Shown here piece by piece: positions 56,379 through 64,000 of a DNA stretch of 64,000 nt. The translations under genes and the position numbers were made by a program. The notes under the pieces were generated by a model. It had not been told where the DNA came from, made no database searches, and saw nothing but the letters and a program-made list of their open reading frames with translations. This stretch comes from Maribacter hydrothermalis. Lineage in GTDB: Bacteria; Bacteroidota; Bacteroidia; Flavobacteriales; Flavobacteriaceae. Every line of letters begins with the position of its first letter. Within the stretch, counting starts at the first letter, position 1. The stretch is taken from assembly GCF_001913155.1 (NCBI RefSeq), contig NZ_CP018760.1, positions 2,914,001 through 2,978,000 of the forward strand, written 5' to 3'.

Positions 56379-57203
56379 TTATATTAAATCTTGTTTTAGC
56401 ATAGTGCCAAGCTGCGTAATTGAATCATACAGTACAAACTCTCCATTTTTAATATATGAAATCAATCCTGTTTCTTCACTGACAACGAGGCTTAATGCAT
56501 CGGTCTTTTCGCTGATTCCAACTGCTGCTCTATGTCGCAGACCAAAACGTAATGGAATATTTCGTTCGTTTGATACCGGTAATATTACACGTGTAGCCAC
56601 AACGTAATTGCCAACAATTACAGCAGCACCATCATGCAATGTACTGTTCTTATAAAAAATACTTTCAAGAATTGGTTGGTTAATTTCAATATTCATGCGG
56701 TCTCCCGTGCTCTTTATGAAATCTAAGGAGTTGTTTCGTTCTATAACTAAAATAGCTCCGGTTTTACTACTCGCCATTTTTTCACAGGCTTTTAATATGG
56801 CATCTACATCGGTGTCGGTAGATATTCCTTCCTGTTTTAAAAATTTAAAATGCTTTACGAAGTTTCTCTTATTTGCAAAATTGGTAGAGCCGATCATTAA
56901 AAGAAATTTTCTGATCTCTTGTTGAAAAACAATTATTAGTGCAATTAAACCTACTTGCATAAAGGCTCCAACCATGCTGCTGATCATTTGCATATCTAAT
57001 AATTCAGTCAATTTCCAAAATGCCCAAACTATTACAATTCCAATAAAAATATTGATGGCAACAGACCCTCTAACAAGTTTGTAGATGTAGTAAAGAAGTA
57101 CGGCAACAAAAATGATGTCTAGAACATCCGTAATCTTAAAGTCAATAAAATTTAAAAAATCCAATAAGTACCGTTTTAGTAAAATTAAGAAATTAGATGA
57201 CAA
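56379..57203 (-). CDS. cdaA: Diadenylate cyclase CdaA
   Basis: Makes cyclic di-AMP from two ATP. The N-terminal part has about three membrane helices (ITDVLDIIFVAVLLYYIYKL, VAINIFIGIVIVWAFWKL, SSMVGAFMQVGLIALIIVF). The DisA_N/DAC domain (about 105-270) has the catalytic HDGA (190-193) and RHRAA (213-217) motifs. The 274 residues match CdaA. Some uncertainty remains on the N-terminus: starts further in are possible. It is 15 bases after folP on the same strand, as in other Bacteroidota, suggesting a folP-cdaA operon. c-di-AMP typically controls potassium and osmolyte balance. Confidence 0.94.
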   Translation of the reverse strand: MSSNFLILLKRYLLDFLNFIDFKITDVLDIIFVAVLLYYIYKLVRGSVAINIFIGIVIVWAFWKLTELLDMQMISSMVGAFMQVGLIALIIVFQQEIRKFLLMIGSTNFANKRNFVKHFKFLKQEGISTDTDVDAILKACEKMASSKTGAILVIERNNSLDFIKSTGDRMNIEINQPILESIFYKNSTLHDGAAVIVGNYVVATRVILPVSNERNIPLRFGLRHRAAVGISEKTDALSLVVSEETGLISYIKNGEFVLYDSITQLGTMLKQDLI

Positions 57204-57218
57204 GAAATCAATTTAAAC

Positions 57219-58046
57219 TTAGGCATTTAATTGTTCGTATAGTTTTACACATTCTACGGCTTCTTTAACATCGTGTACTCGTACTATTTTTGCGCCCTTT
57301 TGTAAACAAACCATATGTAGTGCCGTAGTGCCGTTTAAAGCCAGGTCAGGAGTTGTACCTACTATTTTGTAAATCATTGATTTTCTACTAATACCTACTA
57401 GCAATGGGTGTTCAATACCATTCATTAATTCCAAATGATTTAAAAGCTCATAGTTCTGTTCTAGGTTTTTTGCAAATCCAAAACCTGGATCTATAATAAT
57501 ATCCTTAATTCCTAAAGCTTTTGCAGCTGCCAATCTTTCGGAAAAGAAGTAAAGTACTTCTTTTAAAATATCTTTATAATCTGTTTGTTTTTGCATGTTT
57601 TGTGATGTGCCACGCATATGCATCATAACGTACGGCACATTTAATTTGGCTACTGTGCTTAGCATTTTTTCATCCTGTAATCCTGCGGAAATATCATTAA
57701 CAATCGCAGCGCCATTACCTATGCATTCGTGTGCAACCTTGCTTCTAAAAGTATCTATTGAAATTATGGTGTTTGGAAAATTCTTTTTAATTAAACTAAC
57801 AATAGGTAAAATTCGTTTTAATTCGGTTTCCTCGTTAATTTCTAAAGCGCCAGGTCTAGAACTATAGGCACCAATATCAATAAAGGTGGCACCTTCTATA
57901 TGCATTTTTTCAACCTGATGTAATATACTTGTTTCATCCTTATATTTTCCGCCATCAAAAAAAGAATCTGGAGTAACGTTTAAAATGCCCATTACCTTGG
58001 GCTGGTCTAGTGATATGAGTTTACCGTTGCAATTTATGGTCATCAT
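57219..58046 (-). CDS. folP: Dihydropteroate synthase
   Basis: Condenses p-aminobenzoate with dihydropterin pyrophosphate in folate synthesis; target of sulfonamides. TIM-barrel signatures are complete: GILNVTPDSFFDGGKY, FIDIGAYSSRPGA, VNDISAG, DIIIDPGFGFAKN and GISRKS. About 275 residues is the usual length. The start is ATG 58044-58046; the preceding codon is TTG and could extend it by one residue. It leads into cdaA after 15 bases. Confidence 0.95.
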   Translation of the reverse strand: MMTINCNGKLISLDQPKVMGILNVTPDSFFDGGKYKDETSILHQVEKMHIEGATFIDIGAYSSRPGALEINEETELKRILPIVSLIKKNFPNTIISIDTFRSKVAHECIGNGAAIVNDISAGLQDEKMLSTVAKLNVPYVMMHMRGTSQNMQKQTDYKDILKEVLYFFSERLAAAKALGIKDIIIDPGFGFAKNLEQNYELLNHLELMNGIEHPLLVGISRKSMIYKIVGTTPDLALNGTTALHMVCLQKGAKIVRVHDVKEAVECVKLYEQLNA

Positions 58047-58146
58047 CAATTATTATCAGGAAATTGTGGCATTTTCCAAGTTTAAACCATCAATCTTGAT
58101 GGTTACAATTTTTTAAGCGAAATTTACACAAATTAGATAGAATTAC

Positions 58147-58695
58147 ATGCTAGATACGGCAAAGGAATACGATGAGGTCATTCAGGTTTGTTTAAATCTG
58201 TACCAGAAAAAAATGTCAGATTACGGTAGTGCTTGGCGCATATTAAGGTTGCCATCATTAACTGATCAAATTTTTATAAAAGCACAGCGCATACGTGGTC
58301 TTCAAGAAAATGATGTCCGTAAGGTTGACGAAGGTGAGCGACCGGAGTTTGTTGGTATCATCAATTATGCTGTAATGGCTTTAATTCAGCTTGAATTAGG
58401 TGTTGCCGATCAACCAGATCTATCTACTGAAAAAGCTGTAGAATTATATTCTAAGCACATCACAATCACAAAAGAACTTATGCTGAATAAAAATCACGAT
58501 TATGGTGAAGCTTGGCGAGATATGAGAGTAAGTTCCCTTACAGATTTAATTTTGCAAAAACTACTTCGTGTTAAACAAATAGAAGATAATAAAGGTAAAA
58601 CTTTAGTAAGTGAAGGTATAGATGCCAACTATCAAGACATGATCAATTACGCAGTTTTTGCATTGATACATTTAGGTTCAGAATCAGAAAAATAA
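58147..58695 (+). CDS. DUF1599 (Nmad1) family protein with two domain copies
   Basis: A 182-residue soluble protein built from two similar halves. The first (about 6-85) contains KKMSDYGSAWRILRLPSLTDQI and INYAVMALIQL. The second (about 99-178) contains KNHDYGEAWRDMRVSSLTDLI and INYAVFALIHL, spaced 93-94 residues apart. DUF1599 is the nucleotide-modification-associated domain 1, helical and found beside base-modification genes in phages; here it is in a housekeeping operon. The function is unproven. It heads the operon with DoxX, tpiA, prmA and clpS. Confidence 0.85.
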   Translation: MLDTAKEYDEVIQVCLNLYQKKMSDYGSAWRILRLPSLTDQIFIKAQRIRGLQENDVRKVDEGERPEFVGIINYAVMALIQLELGVADQPDLSTEKAVELYSKHITITKELMLNKNHDYGEAWRDMRVSSLTDLILQKLLRVKQIEDNKGKTLVSEGIDANYQDMINYAVFALIHLGSESEK

Positions 58696-58703
58696 TAGAA
58701 AGA

Positions 58704-59801
58704 ATGAAGTATTTAGTAGGTGTTATTAGAATTTTTGTCGGAATTCTTTTTATTATAAGTGGTTTCATTAAACTAAATGATCCTGTTGGCTTCTCCTTTA
58801 AGTTAGAAGAATATTTTAGTCAAGGCGTTTTAGATCTTCCTTTTTTAACTCCGTTTGCATTGGCAATTTCAATTCTTGTAGTAATTGTTGAGGTAATGGT
58901 TGGGGTAATGTTAATACTAGGCTACAAACGTAAACTAACCGTTTGGACTTTATTGGCAATGATTATTTTCTTTACGTTCTTAACTTTTTATTCTGCATAT
59001 TTTAATAAAGTAACCGATTGTGGTTGCTTTGGTGATGCTATAAAGCTAACACCGTGGGAATCTTTTACAAAAGATATAGTGCTGTTGGTATTGATACTGA
59101 TAATTTATGCCGGTAGAAAGTATATTACGCCATTAGTAAAGCCAAAATTATTGATGACGGTTTTATTAGTTTCCTTCCTAGCTTGTATCGCCTATGTAAA
59201 TTACGTGTTAAACCATTTACCGGTTATTGATTTTAGACCATATGAGATAGGTAAGAATATAGAAGAGGGTATGAGTATACCAGACGATGCTCCTAAGGCC
59301 ATATTTGAATATAAATGGAAATTCAACGTAAACGGTAAAGAAGAAGTTCATATTACTACAGGAGATTATCCTACAGTAGATGGGGAGTTTATAGATGTTG
59401 AAACAGAAGAGATTCAGGCTGGTTATGAGCCTCCTGTTCATGACTTTACCATAGAACAAGAAGGTGAAGATTTCGCAGCTTCTTTATTGCAAGAGCCAAA
59501 GTTGGTCATGGTGATCGCCTATGATTTAAGGAAATCAAATTTAAAAGAGTTCACGAATATCAAATCTGTAGTCGAAAAAGCATTAAAGGCTGGATACAAA
59601 GTAATAGGAATGTCGGCATCCGGTCCTGATCAAACGAATGCCCTGGTAAAAGATTATAATTTAGATTTTGAATTTTACTTTACAGATGAAACTACGTTAA
59701 AGACCATTGTCAGGTCTAACCCTGGAGTTTTAGTTTTAGAGAAGGGTACCATAAAACAAAAAGTACATTACAACGATTTGGAAGATTTAATATTCAATTG
59801 A
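58704..59801 (+). CDS. DoxX/BT_3928-like membrane protein with C-terminal thioredoxin-like region
   Basis: A 365-residue protein. The N-terminal half (about 1-160) has four membrane helices of the DoxX/DoxD-like type, with GILFIISGFIKLNDPVGFSFKLEEY and the Cys-rich loop VTDCGCFGDAIKLTPWESF. A further helix lies near 145-165. The exported C-terminal half (about 195-365) resembles a thioredoxin-like fold (VMVIAYDLRKSNLKEF, YKVIGMSASGPDQTNALV) without a CxxC motif. This matches the conserved BT_3928 type. It may handle quinone or thiol redox, which is inference. It starts 8 bases after the DUF1599 stop codon. Confidence 0.83.
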   Translation: MKYLVGVIRIFVGILFIISGFIKLNDPVGFSFKLEEYFSQGVLDLPFLTPFALAISILVVIVEVMVGVMLILGYKRKLTVWTLLAMIIFFTFLTFYSAYFNKVTDCGCFGDAIKLTPWESFTKDIVLLVLILIIYAGRKYITPLVKPKLLMTVLLVSFLACIAYVNYVLNHLPVIDFRPYEIGKNIEEGMSIPDDAPKAIFEYKWKFNVNGKEEVHITTGDYPTVDGEFIDVETEEIQAGYEPPVHDFTIEQEGEDFAASLLQEPKLVMVIAYDLRKSNLKEFTNIKSVVEKALKAGYKVIGMSASGPDQTNALVKDYNLDFEFYFTDETTLKTIVRSNPGVLVLEKGTIKQKVHYNDLEDLIFN

Positions 59802-59841
59802 GATTAGAAACGGAAATAGTATAATTAGAAATATAAAAAAC

Positions 59842-60591
59842 ATGAGAGCAAAAATAGTAGCAGGTAACTGGAAAATGAATAAGAATTTGGCTGAGACTGA
59901 AAAACTTTTAGCAGAGTTGTCGGCAAAATTGCCAGATACCAATGCAGAAGTTATGGTTGCGCCAACATATGTAAATTTGTTTAGTGCGGTGCGTGCTTTG
60001 GAAAGTTCTAAAATAGAAGTTATAGCGCAGAATATGCATTTTGCTGAAAATGGTGCTTATACAGGTGAAATTTCTGCAGATATGTTATTGAACATCGGTA
60101 TCGATACAGCAATTATTGGACACTCGGAAAGAAGAGCTTATTTCGGAGAGGATGATAAAATTCTTTCAAAGAAAGTGGCAACCGCTTTGGATAAGGGGGT
60201 TCGTGTTATGTTCTGTTTTGGTGAGGAATTAGAAGATCGTAAATCTGGAAACCATTTTAAATTAGTTGAAAGTCAGTTAAAGAACGTTCTTTTTAATTTA
60301 GAGCCGTCTGCATGGTCTAATATTATTTTGGCTTATGAGCCGGTATGGGCAATTGGAACAGGTGAGACTGCTTCTCCTGAGCAAGCTCAAGAAATGCATG
60401 CATTCATTCGTAAAACTATTGCTGAAGCCTTTGACGCTACTATAGCAAATAACGTTACTATTCTTTACGGTGGTAGTGTAAAACCAGGTAATGCTGAAGA
60501 AATTTTCTCTAAACCAGATGTTGATGGTGGTTTAATTGGCGGTGCATCTTTAGTTGCAGACGATTTTATCGCTATCATTAAAGCTATTTAA
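59842..60591 (+). CDS. tpiA: Triosephosphate isomerase
   Basis: Glycolytic interconversion of dihydroxyacetone phosphate and glyceraldehyde 3-phosphate. Catalytic residues: Lys in GNWKMN, His in IIGHSERR, Glu in AYEPVWAIGTG. Phosphate-gripping loop GGSVKPGN and the closing GGASLVADDFI are also complete. The 249 residues are normal. It lies 40 bases after the DoxX gene and 14 bases before prmA in the operon. Confidence 0.97.
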   Translation: MRAKIVAGNWKMNKNLAETEKLLAELSAKLPDTNAEVMVAPTYVNLFSAVRALESSKIEVIAQNMHFAENGAYTGEISADMLLNIGIDTAIIGHSERRAYFGEDDKILSKKVATALDKGVRVMFCFGEELEDRKSGNHFKLVESQLKNVLFNLEPSAWSNIILAYEPVWAIGTGETASPEQAQEMHAFIRKTIAEAFDATIANNVTILYGGSVKPGNAEEIFSKPDVDGGLIGGASLVADDFIAIIKAI

Positions 60592-60605
60592 GGTCGTATT
60601 TCTAC

Positions 60606-61442
60606 ATGAGCGATACAGTATATATGGAATACCGTTTTACGGTAGAACCAAAAGATCCAGCTTCAGACCTACTTATTGCAGAATTGGGTGAGGTTGGGTT
60701 TGAAAGTTTTGTTGAAGAAGATGATGATGTTTTGGCATACATTCAAAAAACTGAATGGTATGAGGGTATGTTGAAAGAGTTGCCAATTTTGCATAATCAT
60801 AGATATAAGTTTACCTACTATTATAAAGAAATTGAGCAAGAGAACTGGAATGCTACTTGGGAGCAAAATTTTCAACCTATTATCGTTGATGATATTTGTA
60901 TGATAAGAGCTCCTTTTCATGAGGCTATTGATGTGAAGTATGATATTGTCATTGAACCAAAAATGAGTTTTGGTACAGGTCATCATGAAACTACACATAT
61001 GATGCTGCAACACATTTTACAGTTAGATGTAAAAGGAAAAACTGTTCTGGATATAGGTAGCGGTACTGGTGTTTTAGCAATTTTAGCAGGTATGAGAGGT
61101 GCTACTACCATTGATGCCATTGATATTGATAACTGGTGTTATTTGAACGCCAAAGAGAATGTTGAGCGTAACAAAATAGACTTCATTTCGGTATATGAAG
61201 GTGATGTTGCGTTGTTGGAGGGTAAGAAGTATGATTTGATCATTGCAAACATCAATAGAAACATCTTGTTGGCAGATTTGCCTAGCTATGTAAAATCATT
61301 AAATGCAGGGGGTGTTTTATTGTTAAGTGGTTTTTATACCGAGGATTTAGAAATGATTACCGAAAAATGTACTGATTTAGCGTTAAAGTTCGAAAAAAAC
61401 CTTGAACGCAATAATTGGGTTGCCGCAAAATATGTAAATTAG
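60606..61442 (+). CDS. prmA: Ribosomal protein L11 methyltransferase
   Basis: S-adenosylmethionine-dependent trimethylation of ribosomal protein L11. The N-terminal substrate-binding domain (about 1-105) precedes a Rossmann methyltransferase with KMSFGTGHHETTHMML, the SAM loop VLDIGSGTGVLAILAG, and IIANINRNILLADLPSY, all typical of PrmA. The 278 residues are close to E. coli PrmA (293). ATG 60606 is the start used. Followed by clpS 20 bases later. Confidence 0.94.
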   Translation: MSDTVYMEYRFTVEPKDPASDLLIAELGEVGFESFVEEDDDVLAYIQKTEWYEGMLKELPILHNHRYKFTYYYKEIEQENWNATWEQNFQPIIVDDICMIRAPFHEAIDVKYDIVIEPKMSFGTGHHETTHMMLQHILQLDVKGKTVLDIGSGTGVLAILAGMRGATTIDAIDIDNWCYLNAKENVERNKIDFISVYEGDVALLEGKKYDLIIANINRNILLADLPSYVKSLNAGGVLLLSGFYTEDLEMITEKCTDLALKFEKNLERNNWVAAKYVN

Positions 61443-61462
61443 AAGGTATTAATTGGAATATG

Positions 61463-61738
61463 ATGAGCACAAGAGAAGAAATTTCCGAAGAATTACTTTT
61501 AGAAGAAGAAACGGTTCAACAAAATGAGATCGTTCTTTTTAATGATGAGGTCAATACATTCGACCATGTTATAAATACATTAATGTCCGTTTGTGAACAT
61601 TCACCTGAACAGGCGGAGCAGTGTTCTTTAATAGTTCATTACAAAGGCAAGTGTACGGTGAAAACCGGTGAATATGAGGAGCTGAAGTCGCAGTGTTCTA
61701 AATTATTGCAAGCAGGACTTAGTGCAGAAATTGTTTAA
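61463..61738 (+). CDS. clpS: ATP-dependent Clp protease adaptor ClpS
   Basis: Adaptor that delivers N-degron substrates to ClpAP or ClpCP. The core LFNDEVNTFDHVINTLMSVCEHSPEQAEQCSLIVHYKG includes the N-degron-binding pocket (Asn-Asp and His) and the closing SKLLQAGLSAEIV. I start at ATG 61463 (91 residues; MSTREE); ATG 61460 is an alternative, while further upstream starts overlap prmA. It ends the operon, which stops at the terminator at 61765. Confidence 0.94.
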   Translation: MSTREEISEELLLEEETVQQNEIVLFNDEVNTFDHVINTLMSVCEHSPEQAEQCSLIVHYKGKCTVKTGEYEELKSQCSKLLQAGLSAEIV

Positions 61739-61764
61739 ATTAAGTTTAGTTAGGCTGTTAAAAT

Positions 61765-61800
61765 AAAAAAATCCCTTGATTTGCTTCAAGGGATTTTTTT
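61765..61800 (+). terminator. Intrinsic terminator of the DUF1599-clpS operon
   Basis: AAAAAAATCCCTTGA and TCAAGGGATTTTTTT form a 15-bp perfect stem around TTTGCT. Confidence 0.92.
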
Positions 61801-61853
61801 ATTTCAATTTAACTCGTAAAAGAAATTTTAATAAGTCTGTAAATTTATCAAGC

Positions 61854-62102
61854 TTATACTAAAGGTACTCCGTTCAATCGTTTTTCAATCTTCTTCTTTT
61901 TAGCTGTAACTTCTTTCATTACATCCATTAAGCTAGAATCTTTCGTTTCCTTATATATTTCATTAATGCTTAAAATAAGAGCTTTTGCCTCTCTCGACGC
62001 TTCTACTCGGTCACTAGTAGACATATTACTCATTTTTCGACCTATAAATTCTTGAGCTTTTTCAAGTAACTCCATGTGCTTCTTTTTTTTCAAAGTTAAC
62101 AT
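61854..62102 (-). CDS. Small helical protein of unknown function
   Basis: An 82-residue, lysine- and glutamate-rich, all-helical protein. It starts MLTLKKKKHMELLEKAQEFIGRK from ATG 62100-62102; an earlier TTG (62120) would add six residues. Heptad-like hydrophobic spacing (LLEKAQEFIGRKM, ALILSINEIYKETKD, LMDVMKEVTAKKKKI) suggests a coiled-coil or helical bundle. There is no signal peptide or known domain. It stands alone between the clpS operon and uxaC. I do not recognise a named family. Confidence 0.6.
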   Translation of the reverse strand: MLTLKKKKHMELLEKAQEFIGRKMSNMSTSDRVEASREAKALILSINEIYKETKDSSLMDVMKEVTAKKKKIEKRLNGVPLV

Positions 62103-62374
62103 AATATTCAAATTACGCAATTCTTTGTCAATTGTATGTAGTTATGAGGGTATTAGATAATAGTATTTATGAACAATTTAACGTATTAAGATAGTTTTGA
62201 CCCCTTTTTTCTTCTGTTGCCAGAATCTTTCAAAGATTTTACACATTATATAAGTAATTAATCAAGTGATAGCTATAAGAATAGTATATAAATCAATTTT
62301 ATAAATTCATTTATTACAAATCGGGTAAATATATTCCCAATAGTTTTTATTTTATGATATATTTTACTGATTTA

Positions 62375-62405
62375 TTTGCTTAATCTTTAAAATAGGATAT
62401 ATTCG
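62375..62405 (+). promoter_or_regulatory. Promoter of uxaC
   Basis: TTTG (62375-62378), a 19-base spacer, then TATATTCG (62398-62405), one mismatch from TAnnTTTG. Predicted start of transcription lies within the operator that follows directly. Confidence 0.5.
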
Positions 62406-62419
62406 TGTAATCGATTACA
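62406..62419. promoter_or_regulatory. LacI-family-type operator overlapping uxaC transcription start
   Basis: TGTAATCGATTACA is a perfect 14-bp palindrome with the central CG typical of LacI/GalR operators. It touches the -7 element, so a bound repressor would block initiation of uxaC. Confidence 0.55.
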
Positions 62420-62580
62420 TAAATTTATTAAACATTTTAAAGCAGGTGCAATCCGTAAATTTAGACATGAAAATATACTATTAAGTAAGTGTAAATAATA
62501 AAATAAAATTAGATGATGTCTTTAAATTAAAAAGTTGAAGTATTTTAATTGGCAGGAAGTAAACAGACAAATTAAAATTA

Positions 62581-63999
62581 ATGAGTAAATCCATTGTAAA
62601 AAATAGCACTTTTATCACAGATGATTTTCTTTTAGAGAATGAATTCTCGAAACGGTTATTTCATGAGTATGCATCACAAATGCCCATCATAGATTACCAC
62701 TGCCATTTGCCGCCTAATGAGATTTCAAATAATAGACAGTTTGAAAATTTGACGAAAGTATGGAACGACGGCGACCATTATAAATGGCGTGCAATGCGAA
62801 CTTTTGGCATTGATGAGAAGTATATTACCGGCAGCGCTCCAGATAAAGAGAAGTTTCTTGAATGGGGCAAGGCTGTGCCCTATACGTTAAGAAATCCGCT
62901 GTATCATTGGACACATTTAGAACTGCAACGCTATTTTGATATTGATTTACTATTAAATGCCGACACGGCTAACGAAATTTATGATGATGCTACTGCAAAA
63001 CTTCAATCGCCAGATTATAGTTGCCAGAGTCTGATTAAAAAAATGAACGTAGAGGTTATTTGCACCACAGAAGATCCTATTGATAGTTTGGATAATCACG
63101 TAAAACTAAAGAATAGTAATTTCAATGTAAAAGTAAGCACGGCCTTTAGACCAGATAAAGCGATTGTAATTTCTAGTGATTCGTATCTTGAATATGTAGA
63201 AAAACTGTCGATAGTAAGTAAGGTTACCATTAATTCGTACAAGTCTTTGTGCGATGCGCTTGTGTTACGTTTAGATTACTTTGAAAAAAACGGCTGCACG
63301 TTGTCTGATCATGGTTTAAGTTATGTTCCGTTCAGGTCTTTTACAGATGCGGAGATTGAACATATTTTTCAGAAGAGAACAGAAAGAAAGCAATTATCTT
63401 TAGAGGAAGACGAAAAATTTCAAACGGCTATATTATTATTCTTATGTGAGCAATATCATTCTCGTGGATGGATTCAGCAATTTCACCTTGGCGCATTACG
63501 AAATAACAATGCAAGAATGACCCGAATTCTTGGTCCGGATACTGGTTGGGATTCAATAGGGGATTATTCTCAGGCAAAAACTCTTTCAGGCTTTTTAAAT
63601 GCTTTGGATTCAAAAGATAAACTTACCAAAACTATTTTGTACAATCTAAATCCTGCAGATAATGAAGTATTGGCAACCATGATAGGTAACTACAATGATG
63701 GTAAGGTAAAAGGCAAAATGCAGTTTGGTTCTGGGTGGTGGTTTATGGATCAAAAAGATGGTATGACCAGACAACTGAATGCATTGTCTAATATGGGCTT
63801 AATTAGCTGTTTTATTGGGATGTTGACAGATTCAAGATCTTTTCTTTCATTCCCAAGGCATGAGTATTTTAGGAGAATTGTTTGTAACCTCTTTGGACAA
63901 GAAATGCAAAGAGGTGAACTACCCCAAGATTTTGAATTGGTGGGTAAAATAATTCAGGATATTAGTTATAATAATGCAAAAGAATATTTCAAATTTTAA
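62581..63999 (+). CDS. uxaC: Glucuronate isomerase (uronate isomerase)
   Basis: Isomerises D-glucuronate to D-fructuronate and D-galacturonate to D-tagaturonate, the entry step of uronate use. Belongs to the amidohydrolase superfamily. Metal ligands are H40 and H42 in DYHCHLPP; further signatures are WIQQFHLGALRNNN, ADNEVLATMIGNY and GMLTDSRSFLSFPRHEYFRR. The 472 residues match E. coli UxaC (470). The complete gene ends at the last base but one of the window. A LacI-type operator precedes it; downstream uronate genes, if any, lie outside. Confidence 0.97.
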   Translation: MSKSIVKNSTFITDDFLLENEFSKRLFHEYASQMPIIDYHCHLPPNEISNNRQFENLTKVWNDGDHYKWRAMRTFGIDEKYITGSAPDKEKFLEWGKAVPYTLRNPLYHWTHLELQRYFDIDLLLNADTANEIYDDATAKLQSPDYSCQSLIKKMNVEVICTTEDPIDSLDNHVKLKNSNFNVKVSTAFRPDKAIVISSDSYLEYVEKLSIVSKVTINSYKSLCDALVLRLDYFEKNGCTLSDHGLSYVPFRSFTDAEIEHIFQKRTERKQLSLEEDEKFQTAILLFLCEQYHSRGWIQQFHLGALRNNNARMTRILGPDTGWDSIGDYSQAKTLSGFLNALDSKDKLTKTILYNLNPADNEVLATMIGNYNDGKVKGKMQFGSGWWFMDQKDGMTRQLNALSNMGLISCFIGMLTDSRSFLSFPRHEYFRRIVCNLFGQEMQRGELPQDFELVGKIIQDISYNNAKEYFKF

Positions 64000-64000
64000 T

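Larger units (their letters stand above)
62103..62580. other. 478-bp AT-rich region upstream of uxaC
   Basis: Besides the promoter and operator at 62375-62419 it holds a leader of about 165 bases before the uxaC ATG with two tiny frames (ATG 62467, five codons; ATG 62512, five codons). No hairpin or gene was recognised. The stretch 62103-62374 shows nothing else. Confidence 0.5.

Overview
The window is a compact, AT-rich chromosomal segment from a member of Bacteroidota, most likely a marine Flavobacteriaceae (a Maribacter/Zobellia-like relative is a guess). The evidence is a fused SecDF, gliding/T9SS type B C-terminal domains, Rho with a long disordered insertion, families common in flavobacteria (DUF4293, DUF6588, DUF2911, DUF1599), and promoters of the Bacteroidota TTG-N19-TAnnTTTG type with few Shine-Dalgarno sites. 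No prophage, transposase, integrase, CRISPR array or rRNA operon was seen. Most content is core metabolism and cell envelope.

Layout. 1-6111: the end of a NhaD antiporter, a cytosolic MGH1/GH63-like glucosidase, an amidohydrolase, a single-pass membrane protein of unknown role and FtsE, with a striking 7-bp tandem array ahead of the glucosidase. 6266-14477: a giant TPR protein paired with an outer-membrane barrel, then OmpA, NIPSNAP and MFS genes. 14542-22231: NYN-LOTUS protein, DUF885 lipoprotein, YtcJ-like amidohydrolase, DUF2911, asparagine synthetase, CsbD. 22653-31358: gyrB, DUF6588, a small lipoprotein, mdh, then a secreted leader protein and secDF. 31433-35172 (minus): ModF-like ABC protein, GNAT, DUF192 lipoprotein, lgt, yidD. 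35273-40472: DUF779/aldehyde dehydrogenase/AraC cluster, cysS, folE. 40598-46882: two T9SS type B cargo proteins, an OmpP1/FadL-like barrel and a low-complexity lipoprotein. 46979-53135: proS, two identical tRNA-Glu genes with rpsT, membrane and lipoprotein genes of unknown role, rho, DUF4293. 53237-61738: phosphoesterase, truA with an ABC exporter, folP-cdaA, and a five-gene operon DUF1599-DoxX-tpiA-prmA-clpS. 61854-63999: a small helical protein and uxaC behind a promoter with a LacI-type operator.

The best candidate for an undescribed system is at 27653-31358. A 205-residue exported protein of unknown family sits just upstream of secDF and ends in (V)RAGP plus six residues. RAGP is the arrest core of E. 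coli SecM, and exported arrest peptides that monitor secretion (SecM before secA, VemP before secDF2, the Apd/Apc peptides before secDF/yidC) have this gene order. The arrest codons and the 112-nt spacer contain four mutually complementary GTAAG/CTTAC segments that could form alternative RNA hairpins. The protein also looks like a stand-alone copy of part of the SecD P1 domain. I propose a SecM/VemP-like feedback leader controlling secDF in Bacteroidota; this is inference from sequence and untested.

A second theme is short-period intergenic arrays. They comprise fourteen perfect 7-mers (3565), four degenerate 7-mers (3487), seven purine 7-mers (34763), and two degenerate 6-mer arrays (25762, 34891).
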